Of a stretch of 64,000 nucleotides of DNA, positions 34,826 to 42,865 are shown piece by piece. Positions within the stretch are counted from its first letter, which is position 1; each line of letters begins with the position of its first letter. The translations under genes and the position numbers were made by a program. The stretch is from Alkalicoccobacillus murimartini (lineage in GTDB: Bacteria > Bacillota > Bacilli > Bacillales > Bacillaceae_D): contig NZ_JAUSUA010000003.1 in assembly GCF_030813245.1 (NCBI RefSeq), positions 310,001 through 374,000 of the forward strand, written 5' to 3'. The notes below the pieces were generated by a model that made no database searches, had not been told where the DNA came from, and saw only the letters and a program-made list of their open reading frames with translations.

Positions 34826-35579
34826 TCTAACTTTTTCATATGGTACACCTACATTTATTCATGAACTCAGTCTATCTATTCAAAAAGGAGCAATTACCAC
34901 GATACTTGGTCCAAATGGGAGTGGGAAATCTACTTTACTTGCTCTGATGGCTAAAAGTCTTTCGCCTAAATCAGGTGAAATCATGTTTGATGGCGAATTA
35001 TTATCCTCCCTTCAGGCAAAGACATTGGCGAAAAAGCTTGCGGTGGTTTATCAACAAAATGATGCACCGATGGATTTAACGGTAAAAAAATTAACAGCTT
35101 ATGGTCGTCAGCCGCACCGAAGACTTTTATCTGGATGGACTGATGCAGATGAACAAGCTGTTCAAGAAGCATTAGCGGTTACAAATCTTTTAACAAAAGC
35201 CGATGTTAGCCTTGCTGCTTTGTCAGGTGGAGAGAGACAAAGAGTATGGATTGCGATGGCATTAGCTCAACAATCTGAGATGCTGTTGCTTGATGAACCT
35301 ACTACTTTTCTTGATTTGTATTATCAAGTTGAGACTCTAGAACTTATTCGGCAGCTTAATCACAAAAAGAAACTAACCGTTGTCATGGTTTTGCATGATT
35401 TAAATCAGGCTATTCGATACAGTGATACGCTGGTTGTGATGAACAAAGGAGCCATTGTTCAATATGGTTCACCCTTAGATATTATGACAAAACAGCTTGT
35501 GAAGGATGTATATGGAATTGATGTGGTCGTTCGTCACGATGAGGATGCTGGAATGGTTATGCTGCCAATGGGTCTTTGA
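34812..35579 (+). CDS. FecE-type ABC ATPase (second heme importer)
   Basis: ATPase subunit with Walker A GPNGSGKSTLL, Q-loop VVYQQND, signature LSGGERQRVWIA, Walker B MLLLDEPTTFLDL and switch VLHDLNQAI. ATG at 34812 is preferred over the upstream GTG at 34800 because the protein then begins directly with the usual beta strand MDIHNLTFSYG. It lies inside the end of the permease gene and is followed 12 bp later by sortase B. Confidence 0.92.
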   Translation: MDIHNLTFSYGTPTFIHELSLSIQKGAITTILGPNGSGKSTLLALMAKSLSPKSGEIMFDGELLSSLQAKTLAKKLAVVYQQNDAPMDLTVKKLTAYGRQPHRRLLSGWTDADEQAVQEALAVTNLLTKADVSLAALSGGERQRVWIAMALAQQSEMLLLDEPTTFLDLYYQVETLELIRQLNHKKKLTVVMVLHDLNQAIRYSDTLVVMNKGAIVQYGSPLDIMTKQLVKDVYGIDVVVRHDEDAGMVMLPMGL

Positions 35580-35591
35580 AGGGAGTAGAAG

Positions 35592-36341
35592 ATGAAAAAG
35601 CTATTTAATAAAGTGGTCACAACTTTTTTTCTTGCTGTGCTTATGTATTCCCTAGTGAGTCTTGGATCAATCGGATATGATTATGTGTCAAATAGACACG
35701 TATTAGCTGAAGCGAAGAATATCTATTACCAAGAAGAGGACGAACGAGAGATTGAGATTCCTGAAGAAGAAGGTGGGATGTTGCCTTCATTCGCAAGCTT
35801 ACAATCAATTAATCAAGATATTATTGGATGGATTAAAGTAGGAGATACTGCGATTGATTATCCAGTTCTTCAATCTGAAGATAATCAATATTATTTGGAT
35901 CGAAATTATAAAAAGGAAGAAACGCGAGCCGGAAGTATTTTTCTTGACCATCGAAATGATGTGACAGATCAACCGAAGCACACCATTCTCTATGGACATC
36001 GGATGAAAGATGCAAGTATGTTTACCGGATTAACAAATTTTATGGAAAAGGATTTTTTTGAAGATCCCCCTTCCATGTACTATGACACCTTATATGAGCA
36101 ATACGATATAGAGGTTTTCTCAGCTTATCAGACGCATACAGATTTTTATTATATTGAAACAGAATTTCAAGATGATGATACATACCATCAATTTTTAGAG
36201 GAAATTAGATCGAAATCACTGTATGAGTCAGATGTTGAACTCTCATCGGAGGATCAGATTATAACGCTGTCGACCTGTGATTACTCCTTACATCCTACAG
36301 AAGGTAGATTGGTTGTTCACGGTAAGTTGGTTAAACGCTAG
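35592..36341 (+). CDS. srtB: Class B sortase
   Basis: A membrane-bound transpeptidase that links NPQTS- and NAKTS-type proteins to the cell wall. An N-terminal membrane anchor (about residues 8-28) precedes the sortase barrel; the catalytic residues are His136 (ILYGHRM), Cys229 (TLSTCDY) and Arg239 (PTEGRLVVHGK). The TLSTC motif and the extra N-terminal helices (SFASLQSINQDIIGWIKV) mark class B. It is the last gene of the heme locus; the two NEAT proteins upstream are its likely substrates. Confidence 0.96.
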   Translation: MKKLFNKVVTTFFLAVLMYSLVSLGSIGYDYVSNRHVLAEAKNIYYQEEDEREIEIPEEEGGMLPSFASLQSINQDIIGWIKVGDTAIDYPVLQSEDNQYYLDRNYKKEETRAGSIFLDHRNDVTDQPKHTILYGHRMKDASMFTGLTNFMEKDFFEDPPSMYYDTLYEQYDIEVFSAYQTHTDFYYIETEFQDDDTYHQFLEEIRSKSLYESDVELSSEDQIITLSTCDYSLHPTEGRLVVHGKLVKR

Positions 36342-36360
36342 TGGGGTATTTCATGCAAGA

Positions 36361-36735
36361 ACGCTTATCAAGAAGGACGAGTGTAAAATCAAGATAAACA
36401 GGAATTTATCAAGAGGCAAAGGGCGTGGTCAAGAGAGAGGCGTCTGAAATTAAGAAGGATAAGATTTTACCAAGTGGTAGAAGACGTTACCAAGATTGCT
36501 TTGGGTTTATCAAGAGGAGTTCGTATCTTATCAAGGTCAATGAGCCTTATCTTGGACATGTAAAGAACCCCAGGCATAAACATGACCTTTTTTATTGACC
36601 CTACTCAATTTTTAGGGTTAATCAAGAAGAACCAACTTATAACTAAGACAAATTACGTTTTACCAACTGCCTTAGAAAATGATCAAGAGCGACGTCGCAT
36701 GCAACAAGAGGACCGCAGACTTTAGCAAGATGCGA
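36361..36735. repeat. Degenerate tandem array, 20-21 bp period, core TTATCAAGA
   Basis: In the 476 bp gap after srtB, a short core (consensus TTATCAAGA) recurs with near-constant spacing. Cores start at 36369, 36390, 36410, 36430, 36451, 36471, 36491, 36511 and 36532 (intervals 20-21), and again at 36623, 36644, 36664, 36684, 36705 and 36726 (intervals 20-21), with a less regular stretch from about 36545 to 36615. The sequence between cores is not conserved. The period is not a multiple of three, and all frames are short, so it is not coding. It lies upstream of the terminator at 36768, so it is probably in the operon's 3' untranslated region. Function unknown. Confidence 0.75.
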
Positions 36736-36767
36736 AGTCACTCATGTTATGAATAGATTGCAGAACG

Positions 36768-36799
36768 AAAGGGACAACCATGTATATGTTGTCCCTTTT
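36768..36799. terminator. Bidirectional terminator
   Basis: Perfect stem AAAGGGACAAC / GTTGTCCCTTT with a 9-nt loop and T run. It ends the heme locus transcript and, on the other strand, the SDR gene. Confidence 0.88.
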
Positions 36800-36817
36800 G
36801 TTTGTTACTCTGTCAAT

Positions 36818-37561
36818 TTAAAATTCTTGAGCTGTCGGACGGATGATGATCTCATTTGTCGCTACGTCATCTGGTTCACCAATTGTATGGCGAATAGCAC
36901 GGGCGATACTGTCAGGTGAGATGGCGACATTATATAGTGCGTCTGCGCCTTGTTTGGCATCTGAATCTGTAATATGATCGACCAATTCAGTTTCTACGGC
37001 TCCTGGTGAAATAATGGTTGTTCGAATATTATTTCCTTCGGCTGCTTCTTCTTTACGTAATCCTTCAGTAATTGCACGAACAGCAAATTTTGTTCCACAA
37101 TAGACCGCTCCCCCTGGCATAACTTCGTGTCCTGCCACCGATGAGATATTTATAATGTGCCCTGATTTGCGCTCTCTCATATGTGGTAATACTGCGCCAA
37201 TTCCATAGAGAACGCCTTTAATATTCACATCAATCATTGTATTCCACTCGTCCACTTTTTTCTTGCTTAGGTTTGCTAGTGGCATTAAACCAGCGTTGTT
37301 GATAATTACATCAATCTGACCGTATTTTTCAAGGGTGAATTGTGCCAATTGCTCCATTTCATCATTAGAGGTTACATCTACTGTTTTGTATGCAACTTCA
37401 ATGCCTTCTTTTTGTAAATTCTCTTGTAAAGAGTGAAGTCTGTCTTCTCTTCTTGCTGCGAGAACGACCTTTGCTCCGTTTGCCCCAAGTTCTTTGGCAG
37501 TTGCCTCACCAATTCCACTTGAAGCACCAGTAATAATTACGACTTTTCCTTCGATACTCAT
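36818..37561 (-). CDS. Short-chain dehydrogenase/reductase
   Basis: A classical SDR (247 residues): the cofactor loop TGASSGIG at about residues 12-19, NNAG at about 90, catalytic Ser in NISSVAG and the YCGTK active site (YxxxK). The Arg-rich AARREDRL after the second strand favours NADP(H). An in-frame ATG at 37612 lacks a ribosome site; ATG 37561 follows GAGGTG and starts at the normal MSIEGKVVIITGA. Substrate unknown. Monocistronic and convergent with the heme locus. Confidence 0.88.
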   Translation of the reverse strand: MSIEGKVVIITGASSGIGEATAKELGANGAKVVLAARREDRLHSLQENLQKEGIEVAYKTVDVTSNDEMEQLAQFTLEKYGQIDVIINNAGLMPLANLSKKKVDEWNTMIDVNIKGVLYGIGAVLPHMRERKSGHIINISSVAGHEVMPGGAVYCGTKFAVRAITEGLRKEEAAEGNNIRTTIISPGAVETELVDHITDSDAKQGADALYNVAISPDSIARAIRHTIGEPDDVATNEIIIRPTAQEF

Positions 37562-37714
37562 GATTAACACCTCATATTTGTTATCGTAATATATGGTTTT
37601 CCCGGTGAACAAAATCTAAAACATTACCATGTCATTCAAGTTAACGAACGTACAGACTCTTTGTTTCAGATGATGGTATACTACAAGTAATTAACAGGTC
37701 AGGGGTGTTGTGTA

Positions 37715-38752
37715 ATGATTGATCTTCGAAGTGATACAGTAACAAAGCTGACAGACAGGATGAGACAGAAAATGTTTGAGGCTGAGGTTGGAGATGATGT
37801 ATATCGAGATGATCCAACCATGCGCAAATTGGAAGAGCTGGCAGCTGAGATGCTAGGAAAAGAAGAGGCCCTTTTTGTAACAAGTGGGACACAAGGGAAT
37901 CAGATTGCTGTTTTGGTTCATTGTTCCTTAGGTCAGGAAATTATTCTGGAAGAAGGCTCGCATATTCTTCGCTATGAAGGAGGGGCAACCTCGGCTTTTG
38001 CAGGGATTCAGCCTTTTCCGATAAAGGGAGAACGTGGATCGATGAGTGCATTAGATATTGAGGCTGCTATTCGAGGATCTGATATCCATGAAGCTGAAAC
38101 GGGACTAATTTGTTTGGAGAATACTCATAATCGCGCCGGAGGTACGGTCACGTCTCCTGAGAGAATGAAAGAAATATATGCTGTAGCAGAGCGCCACCAT
38201 CTCCCTATACATTTAGATGGTGCTAGATTAATGAACGCTGCCGTTGCGTTAAAGCGACCGATGACTGATTTCACACAATATGTAACAACCGTGCAAATCT
38301 GTTTATCAAAAGGACTTGGGGCACCAGTTGGTTCGATTATTGCAGGGAGCTCTGAATTTATTACAAAAGCAAGAAAGTGGCGAAAACGCTTAGGAGGAGG
38401 TCTTCGTCAATCGGGTATACTTGCTGCACCTGGCATCATCGCTCTTACGGAGATGATGGATCGATTAGAGGAGGATCACGAGCATGCTTCGTGGTTAGCA
38501 GAGCAAGTAAATACAACTCCACTCTTACGTGTTGTTGGAGAGGTTGAAACAAATATCCTGATGATGGATGTGTCAGAAACGGGGTTAACTTCAAAACAGT
38601 TTGTTGATCTCTTAAAAGAAAATGGGATTCTCGCAAATGCATTTGCACCAACCATTGTCCGATTGGTTACTCATTATGATGTATCAAAAGAAGCGATTGA
38701 ACAAACAGCGAATGTATTAAAGCAGATAACCTCAGAAAAACTAGTTAAATAA
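37715..38752 (+). CDS. ltaA: Low-specificity L-threonine aldolase
   Basis: PLP enzyme cleaving L-threonine/allo-threonine to glycine and acetaldehyde. It opens with the hallmark IDLRSDTVTKLT and EVGDDVYRDDPT; LHLDGARLMNAA-type text (HLDGARLMNAAVAL) gives the PLP-binding Asp, and Lys199 in CLSKGLGAPVGS is the Schiff-base lysine. At 345 residues it is of family length. The ATG at 37715 follows a GGGGTG site. Single gene with its own terminator. Confidence 0.94.
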   Translation: MIDLRSDTVTKLTDRMRQKMFEAEVGDDVYRDDPTMRKLEELAAEMLGKEEALFVTSGTQGNQIAVLVHCSLGQEIILEEGSHILRYEGGATSAFAGIQPFPIKGERGSMSALDIEAAIRGSDIHEAETGLICLENTHNRAGGTVTSPERMKEIYAVAERHHLPIHLDGARLMNAAVALKRPMTDFTQYVTTVQICLSKGLGAPVGSIIAGSSEFITKARKWRKRLGGGLRQSGILAAPGIIALTEMMDRLEEDHEHASWLAEQVNTTPLLRVVGEVETNILMMDVSETGLTSKQFVDLLKENGILANAFAPTIVRLVTHYDVSKEAIEQTANVLKQITSEKLVK

Positions 38753-38766
38753 AGCGTGGTTCCTAT

Positions 38767-38801
38767 AAAAAAGCAGAAAATCCATTGGATTTTCTGCTTT
38801 T
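38767..38801. terminator. Bidirectional terminator
   Basis: Perfect stem AAAAGCAGAAAATCC / GGATTTTCTGCTTTT with a 3-nt loop, between the convergent threonine aldolase and tasA-like genes. Confidence 0.92.
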
Positions 38802-38808
38802 GCTATTT

Positions 38809-39522
38809 TTACTTCTCCGCACCGTCATCTGTTTGTTTAGCAACTACGTCTAATGAAGCTGAGTAAGCTAATCCTTGATATTCATTTCCTGCGTTCTCAT
38901 CGAGCTTCACGCCGAAATTCAAGTCAATGTATTGAGATTCATCTAGTTGCCAGAACTCATTAGTTGATCCAGACAAAGCGCCATCTCCAAGTACAAAACC
39001 ACCTGTATTAACAGCTCCATCACTAAATGCTCTAAATGCAGGTGCTTCAACAAATCCACTCACAATTTCTGCATCATCCGTAATCTCGGCAATAGCAGCT
39101 TGTGTCTCCACTTCGTTTGTCACACCGTCAAATAATTCTTGGAGCTTTAATTGAGTGGCTTCAAGCACGTCTCTACTTGGTTGAATCGTGTATTTAATCG
39201 CTATATAGCCAACTTTGAAAGAAGAAATGTCTACATTTTGGTCAAGCTCATGTGAGAATTCAACTTCTAGGTTCGTGTCCATACTGCCTGTGTTTTCAAT
39301 TGTTAACCAATCTCCGAACACAAGATTTGATGGAGCAAAGCCACTATAGTTTACAATGTTCTCTTCAATATTGTTTCCATTATTTATTTCAAGTGTTCCC
39401 GTTGTTAGTTGTCCAGTTGCTTGAATTTCAGAGGTGAACCAAGAGTATGATCCAAATCCTGCCCCCATAACTAATGCTCCTGCTAATGCTGTTCCAAGTA
39501 ATGCTTTTTTTGTCTTTTTCAT
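38809..39522 (-). CDS. tasA: TasA/CalY (camelysin) family matrix protein
   Basis: A secreted structural protein of the TasA/camelysin family, which forms biofilm fibres in Bacillus. The N-terminal signal MKKTKKALLGTALAGALVMGAGFGSYSWFTSE carries the typical Tyr-Ser-x-Phe region before the mature start ATGQLTTGTLEI, and a beta-rich domain follows (FGDWLTIENTGSMDTNLEVEF, YIDLNFGVKLD). The ATG overlaps the sipW stop (ATGA), as expected for a SipW-processed substrate. The 237 residues compare with 261 for B. subtilis TasA and about 200 for CalY. No second TasA paralogue or tapA is present here. Confidence 0.9.
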   Translation of the reverse strand: MKKTKKALLGTALAGALVMGAGFGSYSWFTSEIQATGQLTTGTLEINNGNNIEENIVNYSGFAPSNLVFGDWLTIENTGSMDTNLEVEFSHELDQNVDISSFKVGYIAIKYTIQPSRDVLEATQLKLQELFDGVTNEVETQAAIAEITDDAEIVSGFVEAPAFRAFSDGAVNTGGFVLGDGALSGSTNEFWQLDESQYIDLNFGVKLDENAGNEYQGLAYSASLDVVAKQTDDGAEK

Positions 39523-40061
39523 TTAAATGCCTCCTCTTTTTTGGTTGGTCTTGCTAGTCGTTCATAAACAGTAATGCCGACATAAGCTACTAGTGGTAAA
39601 ACAATAAGGACCATAAATCCAATCGGTTCCGAAACAAAACGAGATACAAGTCCAAGCATCGGAATGGAGAATAGGACTTTGCCAATAACCTGTCCTTCAA
39701 AAACAGGTTCAGCATCAGCAACATTATTGTTGTCACCCTTAGTAGTGAAAAAGAAATTTCCATCCTGCTCCGTTGAATCTGTGATCCGGTGCGTGACGCG
39801 ATGTCCTTCTTTGGTTCCAAACGTAATGATGTCATTAGCAACGAGTTCGTCTGCCTGTGATTGTTTGATCACAATGACATCTCCCTCGCTGAATTCCGGT
39901 TGCATACTATTTGATAAGATCGTTAAGGCTGAATAGCCAAATAAATTTGGCGTTTGCTCACTTTGTTGCTGATTCTGAATAAAAAGAAAGGCTACTCCTA
40001 AACATAGGAGCCCAATAAAAGACTTAATAACGAACGAAAGGGTTCGCTTCATAACAACCAT
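39519..40061 (-). CDS. sipW: ER-type signal peptidase I
   Basis: A membrane-bound signal peptidase of the SipW type, dedicated to TasA-family proteins. The catalytic Ser52 lies in LSNSMQPEFSEGD, and the general base is His rather than Lys (H87 or H91 in GHRVTHRI), which marks the ER-type class. One N-terminal and one C-terminal membrane helix (PIGFMVLIVLPLVAYVGITVY) are visible. An ATG at 40061 lies only 2 nt after GGAGG; the fourth codon (ATG 40052) has a spacing of 11 nt and may be the real start. It is co-transcribed with tasA. Confidence 0.93.
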   Translation of the reverse strand: MVVMKRTLSFVIKSFIGLLCLGVAFLFIQNQQQSEQTPNLFGYSALTILSNSMQPEFSEGDVIVIKQSQADELVANDIITFGTKEGHRVTHRITDSTEQDGNFFFTTKGDNNNVADAEPVFEGQVIGKVLFSIPMLGLVSRFVSEPIGFMVLIVLPLVAYVGITVYERLARPTKKEEAFK

Positions 40062-40162
40062 TACCTCCTGTAGCTAAGGGCTCCATTCGCGTACCTTAGT
40101 GTAAAAGGAAGGGAAAGTGTTCGTTTCCAAAACACTTTCCAATCCGACTCTACATGTACTTT

Positions 40163-42478
40163 TTAATTCGTGAGTCCAGCAGCAAATGGAACACGATATT
40201 GCTCATTGCTGTCAGCTTGATTTGTAATATTGATATAGCCTTCATACGTTCCAGCTTCTGCTGTTTTAGGACTAATGAAGAAAATATTTTGGGTAATCGT
40301 TTCACCTGCAGGTACAACAACCGTTTGTGGCGCTTGGAAAGCAACGCCGTTTAGTACCGCATCTTTAGAGCCTTGAATACCTACATGATGATCAAATTCG
40401 ATCGTAAATGTCTTACTTTCCGCACTTACGTTCTTAAAGGTTACGGATTGAAAATCTCTAACGTTTTTGCCGTTTTTAGCAAAAGTGCCATAGTTTAATG
40501 CACCTGTTAGATCTTTAATTGCTGTGACTCTGTTTAGAGGGTCAAGTGTAAGAGACTCTCCCTTAACTTGAACAAGCACGTCTGTCTCAATGGCAGCAAC
40601 TGGATCAATTTGACCAGCGCCAATTTCAAACACACTATAATCTAATGTCATTGGATTAGCCGTGTTCATTAACGTTGTTTTAACATCTGCAGGAGCTAGT
40701 TCTGGCTTCACTTCAAGTAAAAGGGCAGCCGTTCCTGCAACGTGTGGTGCCGACATGGAAGTACCTGATTTACGTCCGTACGCATACTCAAAATCACCTA
40801 TATATTCAGGACCATTCATATACGAAGGAACAGGAGAGAGAGTATTTACGCCTGGTGCACTTACCTCAGGCTTAATTGCGAATGACTCATTAACTGGTCC
40901 ACGAGAACTGAAGTCTGCTAGTACACCACCTGGAGTCTGTGATTCGCTTCGATCACCAAACGAGAATGTGCTGTCTTCATTAATGGCATCTCGTAAAGCA
41001 GTACCATCTTCAAAGGTTAAAGAGAATCCAGCGACAAAGTTCACACCTTCTCCAAAGTAGTTAGGGATGTGTCCGGCACCAGCGATGTTATTATAGATAA
41101 TAATCGCTTCAGCACCAGCTGCTTTGGCATTAGCAATTTTATCTACAAAAGCTAACTCTCCACGCGCTACAAGAGCGACTTTACCTTCTGCATCTACTTG
41201 GTCAAATTCTGAAACAGAACCAAGGCCGGCATAAACAATGCCATATTCACCCGCTTCTAACTCATCAAAGTCTGTATCAAATCCACTTGAGATATTTACT
41301 AGACCAGCTGAGAATGATTCATCAAGATAACCAGTAAAGTCAGTGAAAACTAATGGTACATCATTGGCACCCACTGTAATAGCAAGTGGCGAGGCACCAG
41401 GAGAACCAAGTGTATACATGCCATCTCTTCCATTGTTACCTGCTGAAACAACAGCAGTTACACCGGCTAAAACAGCGTTATTAACAGCTACACTAGTTGC
41501 TGATAATGCATCGTTGTTAGCAGAACCAAGGGAGAGGTTAATAATATCCATTCCATCTTCAACGGAAAGTTCGATTCCTCCAATTACATTAGCGGTACTC
41601 CCTGAACCATAAGGTCCTAATACTCGATAAGAATAAAGATCCGCATCTGGTGCGATCCCAGTTGTTGCGAAATCTGATTCGTTGTCACCCTGTCCAGCGA
41701 TAGTCCCAGCCACATGGGTACCGTGAGAAGTATAATATGAATTTCCATTAACGTTGAATTCAGGCTCGCCTGATGCTAACCAATCGTCATAGGTTGTTTC
41801 CTGTGCATCATCATCACCATCAACAAAATCATAGCCACCTTTATATGCTGCAGCTAAGTCAGGATGCGTGTAGTCAATGCCGGTATCGAGAACGCCGACC
41901 TTCACGCCATCACCCGTAATTCCATCGATATGAAGTCGATCAACTCCAAGGTAAGGCACACTATCTGCCATATAAGGTTCAATCGCCTCTTCTAGCACAC
42001 TTTCTTCTAAAACAGGATCAATGAGTTGAACCTCTTCATTTTCCCAAACCGTTTTCACCCCTTCTATTTCAGTAAGGGTTTCTAGTTGATTTGCAGGTAA
42101 TTCGATGGTAAAACCATTAAACACGGATTGATACGTATGGGTAATTGTATAAGATGAATGAGTAGTCGATAAGTCTTCTTCAAATGAATCCTGAGACGTC
42201 TCTACCTTAGCCTTCGCTTGTGATTCTGATAGATTTTCTCCTTTTTCTAATGCTTCTGCAATGGCTAAATGCTCAGGAGCTTCTTCCAGTTCTACAATGA
42301 CCGAAACGATCTCAGTACTATCTAACTTGATATCCTCGGATACATTAAGTGAACCCGTTTTTGTTTCGGCAGATACCGAAAGAGGGGAATATCCAATCCC
42401 TCCAAACACTAGACTTGTTGATAGAGCCGTTAATACCATTACATTCCACGGCTTGCGGTTTTTTTTATCGATTATCAT
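40163..42478 (-). CDS. Large secreted subtilisin-like protease with PA domain (Vpr-like)
   Basis: A secreted S8 serine protease of 771 residues. Signal peptide (about 1-37), an I9-type propeptide (about 55-155, IVSVIVELEEAPEHLAIAE ... GFTIELPANQLETLTEI), then the catalytic domain with Asp198 (GVLDTG), His252 (SHGTHVAGT) and Ser574 (SGTSMSAPHVAG). A protease-associated domain (about 390-505) is inserted before the Ser, as in B. subtilis Vpr. A C-terminal beta domain (about 640-771) follows. It starts with GAGGAG before ATG 42478. It lies upstream of sipW-tasA on the same strand, 101 bp away, and is divergent from an HTH-TPR regulator. Confidence 0.92.
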   Translation of the reverse strand: MIIDKKNRKPWNVMVLTALSTSLVFGGIGYSPLSVSAETKTGSLNVSEDIKLDSTEIVSVIVELEEAPEHLAIAEALEKGENLSESQAKAKVETSQDSFEEDLSTTHSSYTITHTYQSVFNGFTIELPANQLETLTEIEGVKTVWENEEVQLIDPVLEESVLEEAIEPYMADSVPYLGVDRLHIDGITGDGVKVGVLDTGIDYTHPDLAAAYKGGYDFVDGDDDAQETTYDDWLASGEPEFNVNGNSYYTSHGTHVAGTIAGQGDNESDFATTGIAPDADLYSYRVLGPYGSGSTANVIGGIELSVEDGMDIINLSLGSANNDALSATSVAVNNAVLAGVTAVVSAGNNGRDGMYTLGSPGASPLAITVGANDVPLVFTDFTGYLDESFSAGLVNISSGFDTDFDELEAGEYGIVYAGLGSVSEFDQVDAEGKVALVARGELAFVDKIANAKAAGAEAIIIYNNIAGAGHIPNYFGEGVNFVAGFSLTFEDGTALRDAINEDSTFSFGDRSESQTPGGVLADFSSRGPVNESFAIKPEVSAPGVNTLSPVPSYMNGPEYIGDFEYAYGRKSGTSMSAPHVAGTAALLLEVKPELAPADVKTTLMNTANPMTLDYSVFEIGAGQIDPVAAIETDVLVQVKGESLTLDPLNRVTAIKDLTGALNYGTFAKNGKNVRDFQSVTFKNVSAESKTFTIEFDHHVGIQGSKDAVLNGVAFQAPQTVVVPAGETITQNIFFISPKTAEAGTYEGYINITNQADSNEQYRVPFAAGLTN

Positions 42479-42865
42479 CGCAGCGCTCCTCTCAAAACAT
42501 TGTATTTTGTTTATTCCTGAGATGAAGTATAGCGAAAATTTAGAGAATATGAATCAATATAGTGCATTAACACAAATCTCATAGAATTAACTCTACTAAA
42601 ATTATGTCTAAAGATAGAGTGAGTTAGGCATTACTCATGATAGAGCTGATATAGAAGTCTTTTATTAATAAGAACTTTCAGATAGTTGTGAGAATATCGC
42701 AAAAATAGTCTTAAATTTTGATATAATCTATAATAATAAGAGAAAAAATAATAAATAATGAAAAAGTCCTTATTTGGATTGAAACAAAAGTCATGTTCAA
42801 CTGGTCAGTAACGAGGGGATATCCCGATTTTATTTTTGGGAAGTAGAAAGGTGGGTTTTTGACCG
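42479..42865. promoter_or_regulatory. Divergent control region between the Vpr-like protease and the HTH-TPR regulator
   Basis: A 387 bp AT-rich gap with no supported gene. A 10 bp perfect palindrome, GGGATATCCC (42816-42825), stands about 40 bp before the regulator's ATG and could be an autoregulatory site. A TGATATAATC block near 42719 could contain a -10. The assignment is only positional. Confidence 0.35.

Noticed and set aside
36361-36735. CRISPR array.
   Set aside because: The conserved core is only about 9 bp, units are 20-21 bp, and no cas genes are near. It does not fit any CRISPR geometry.
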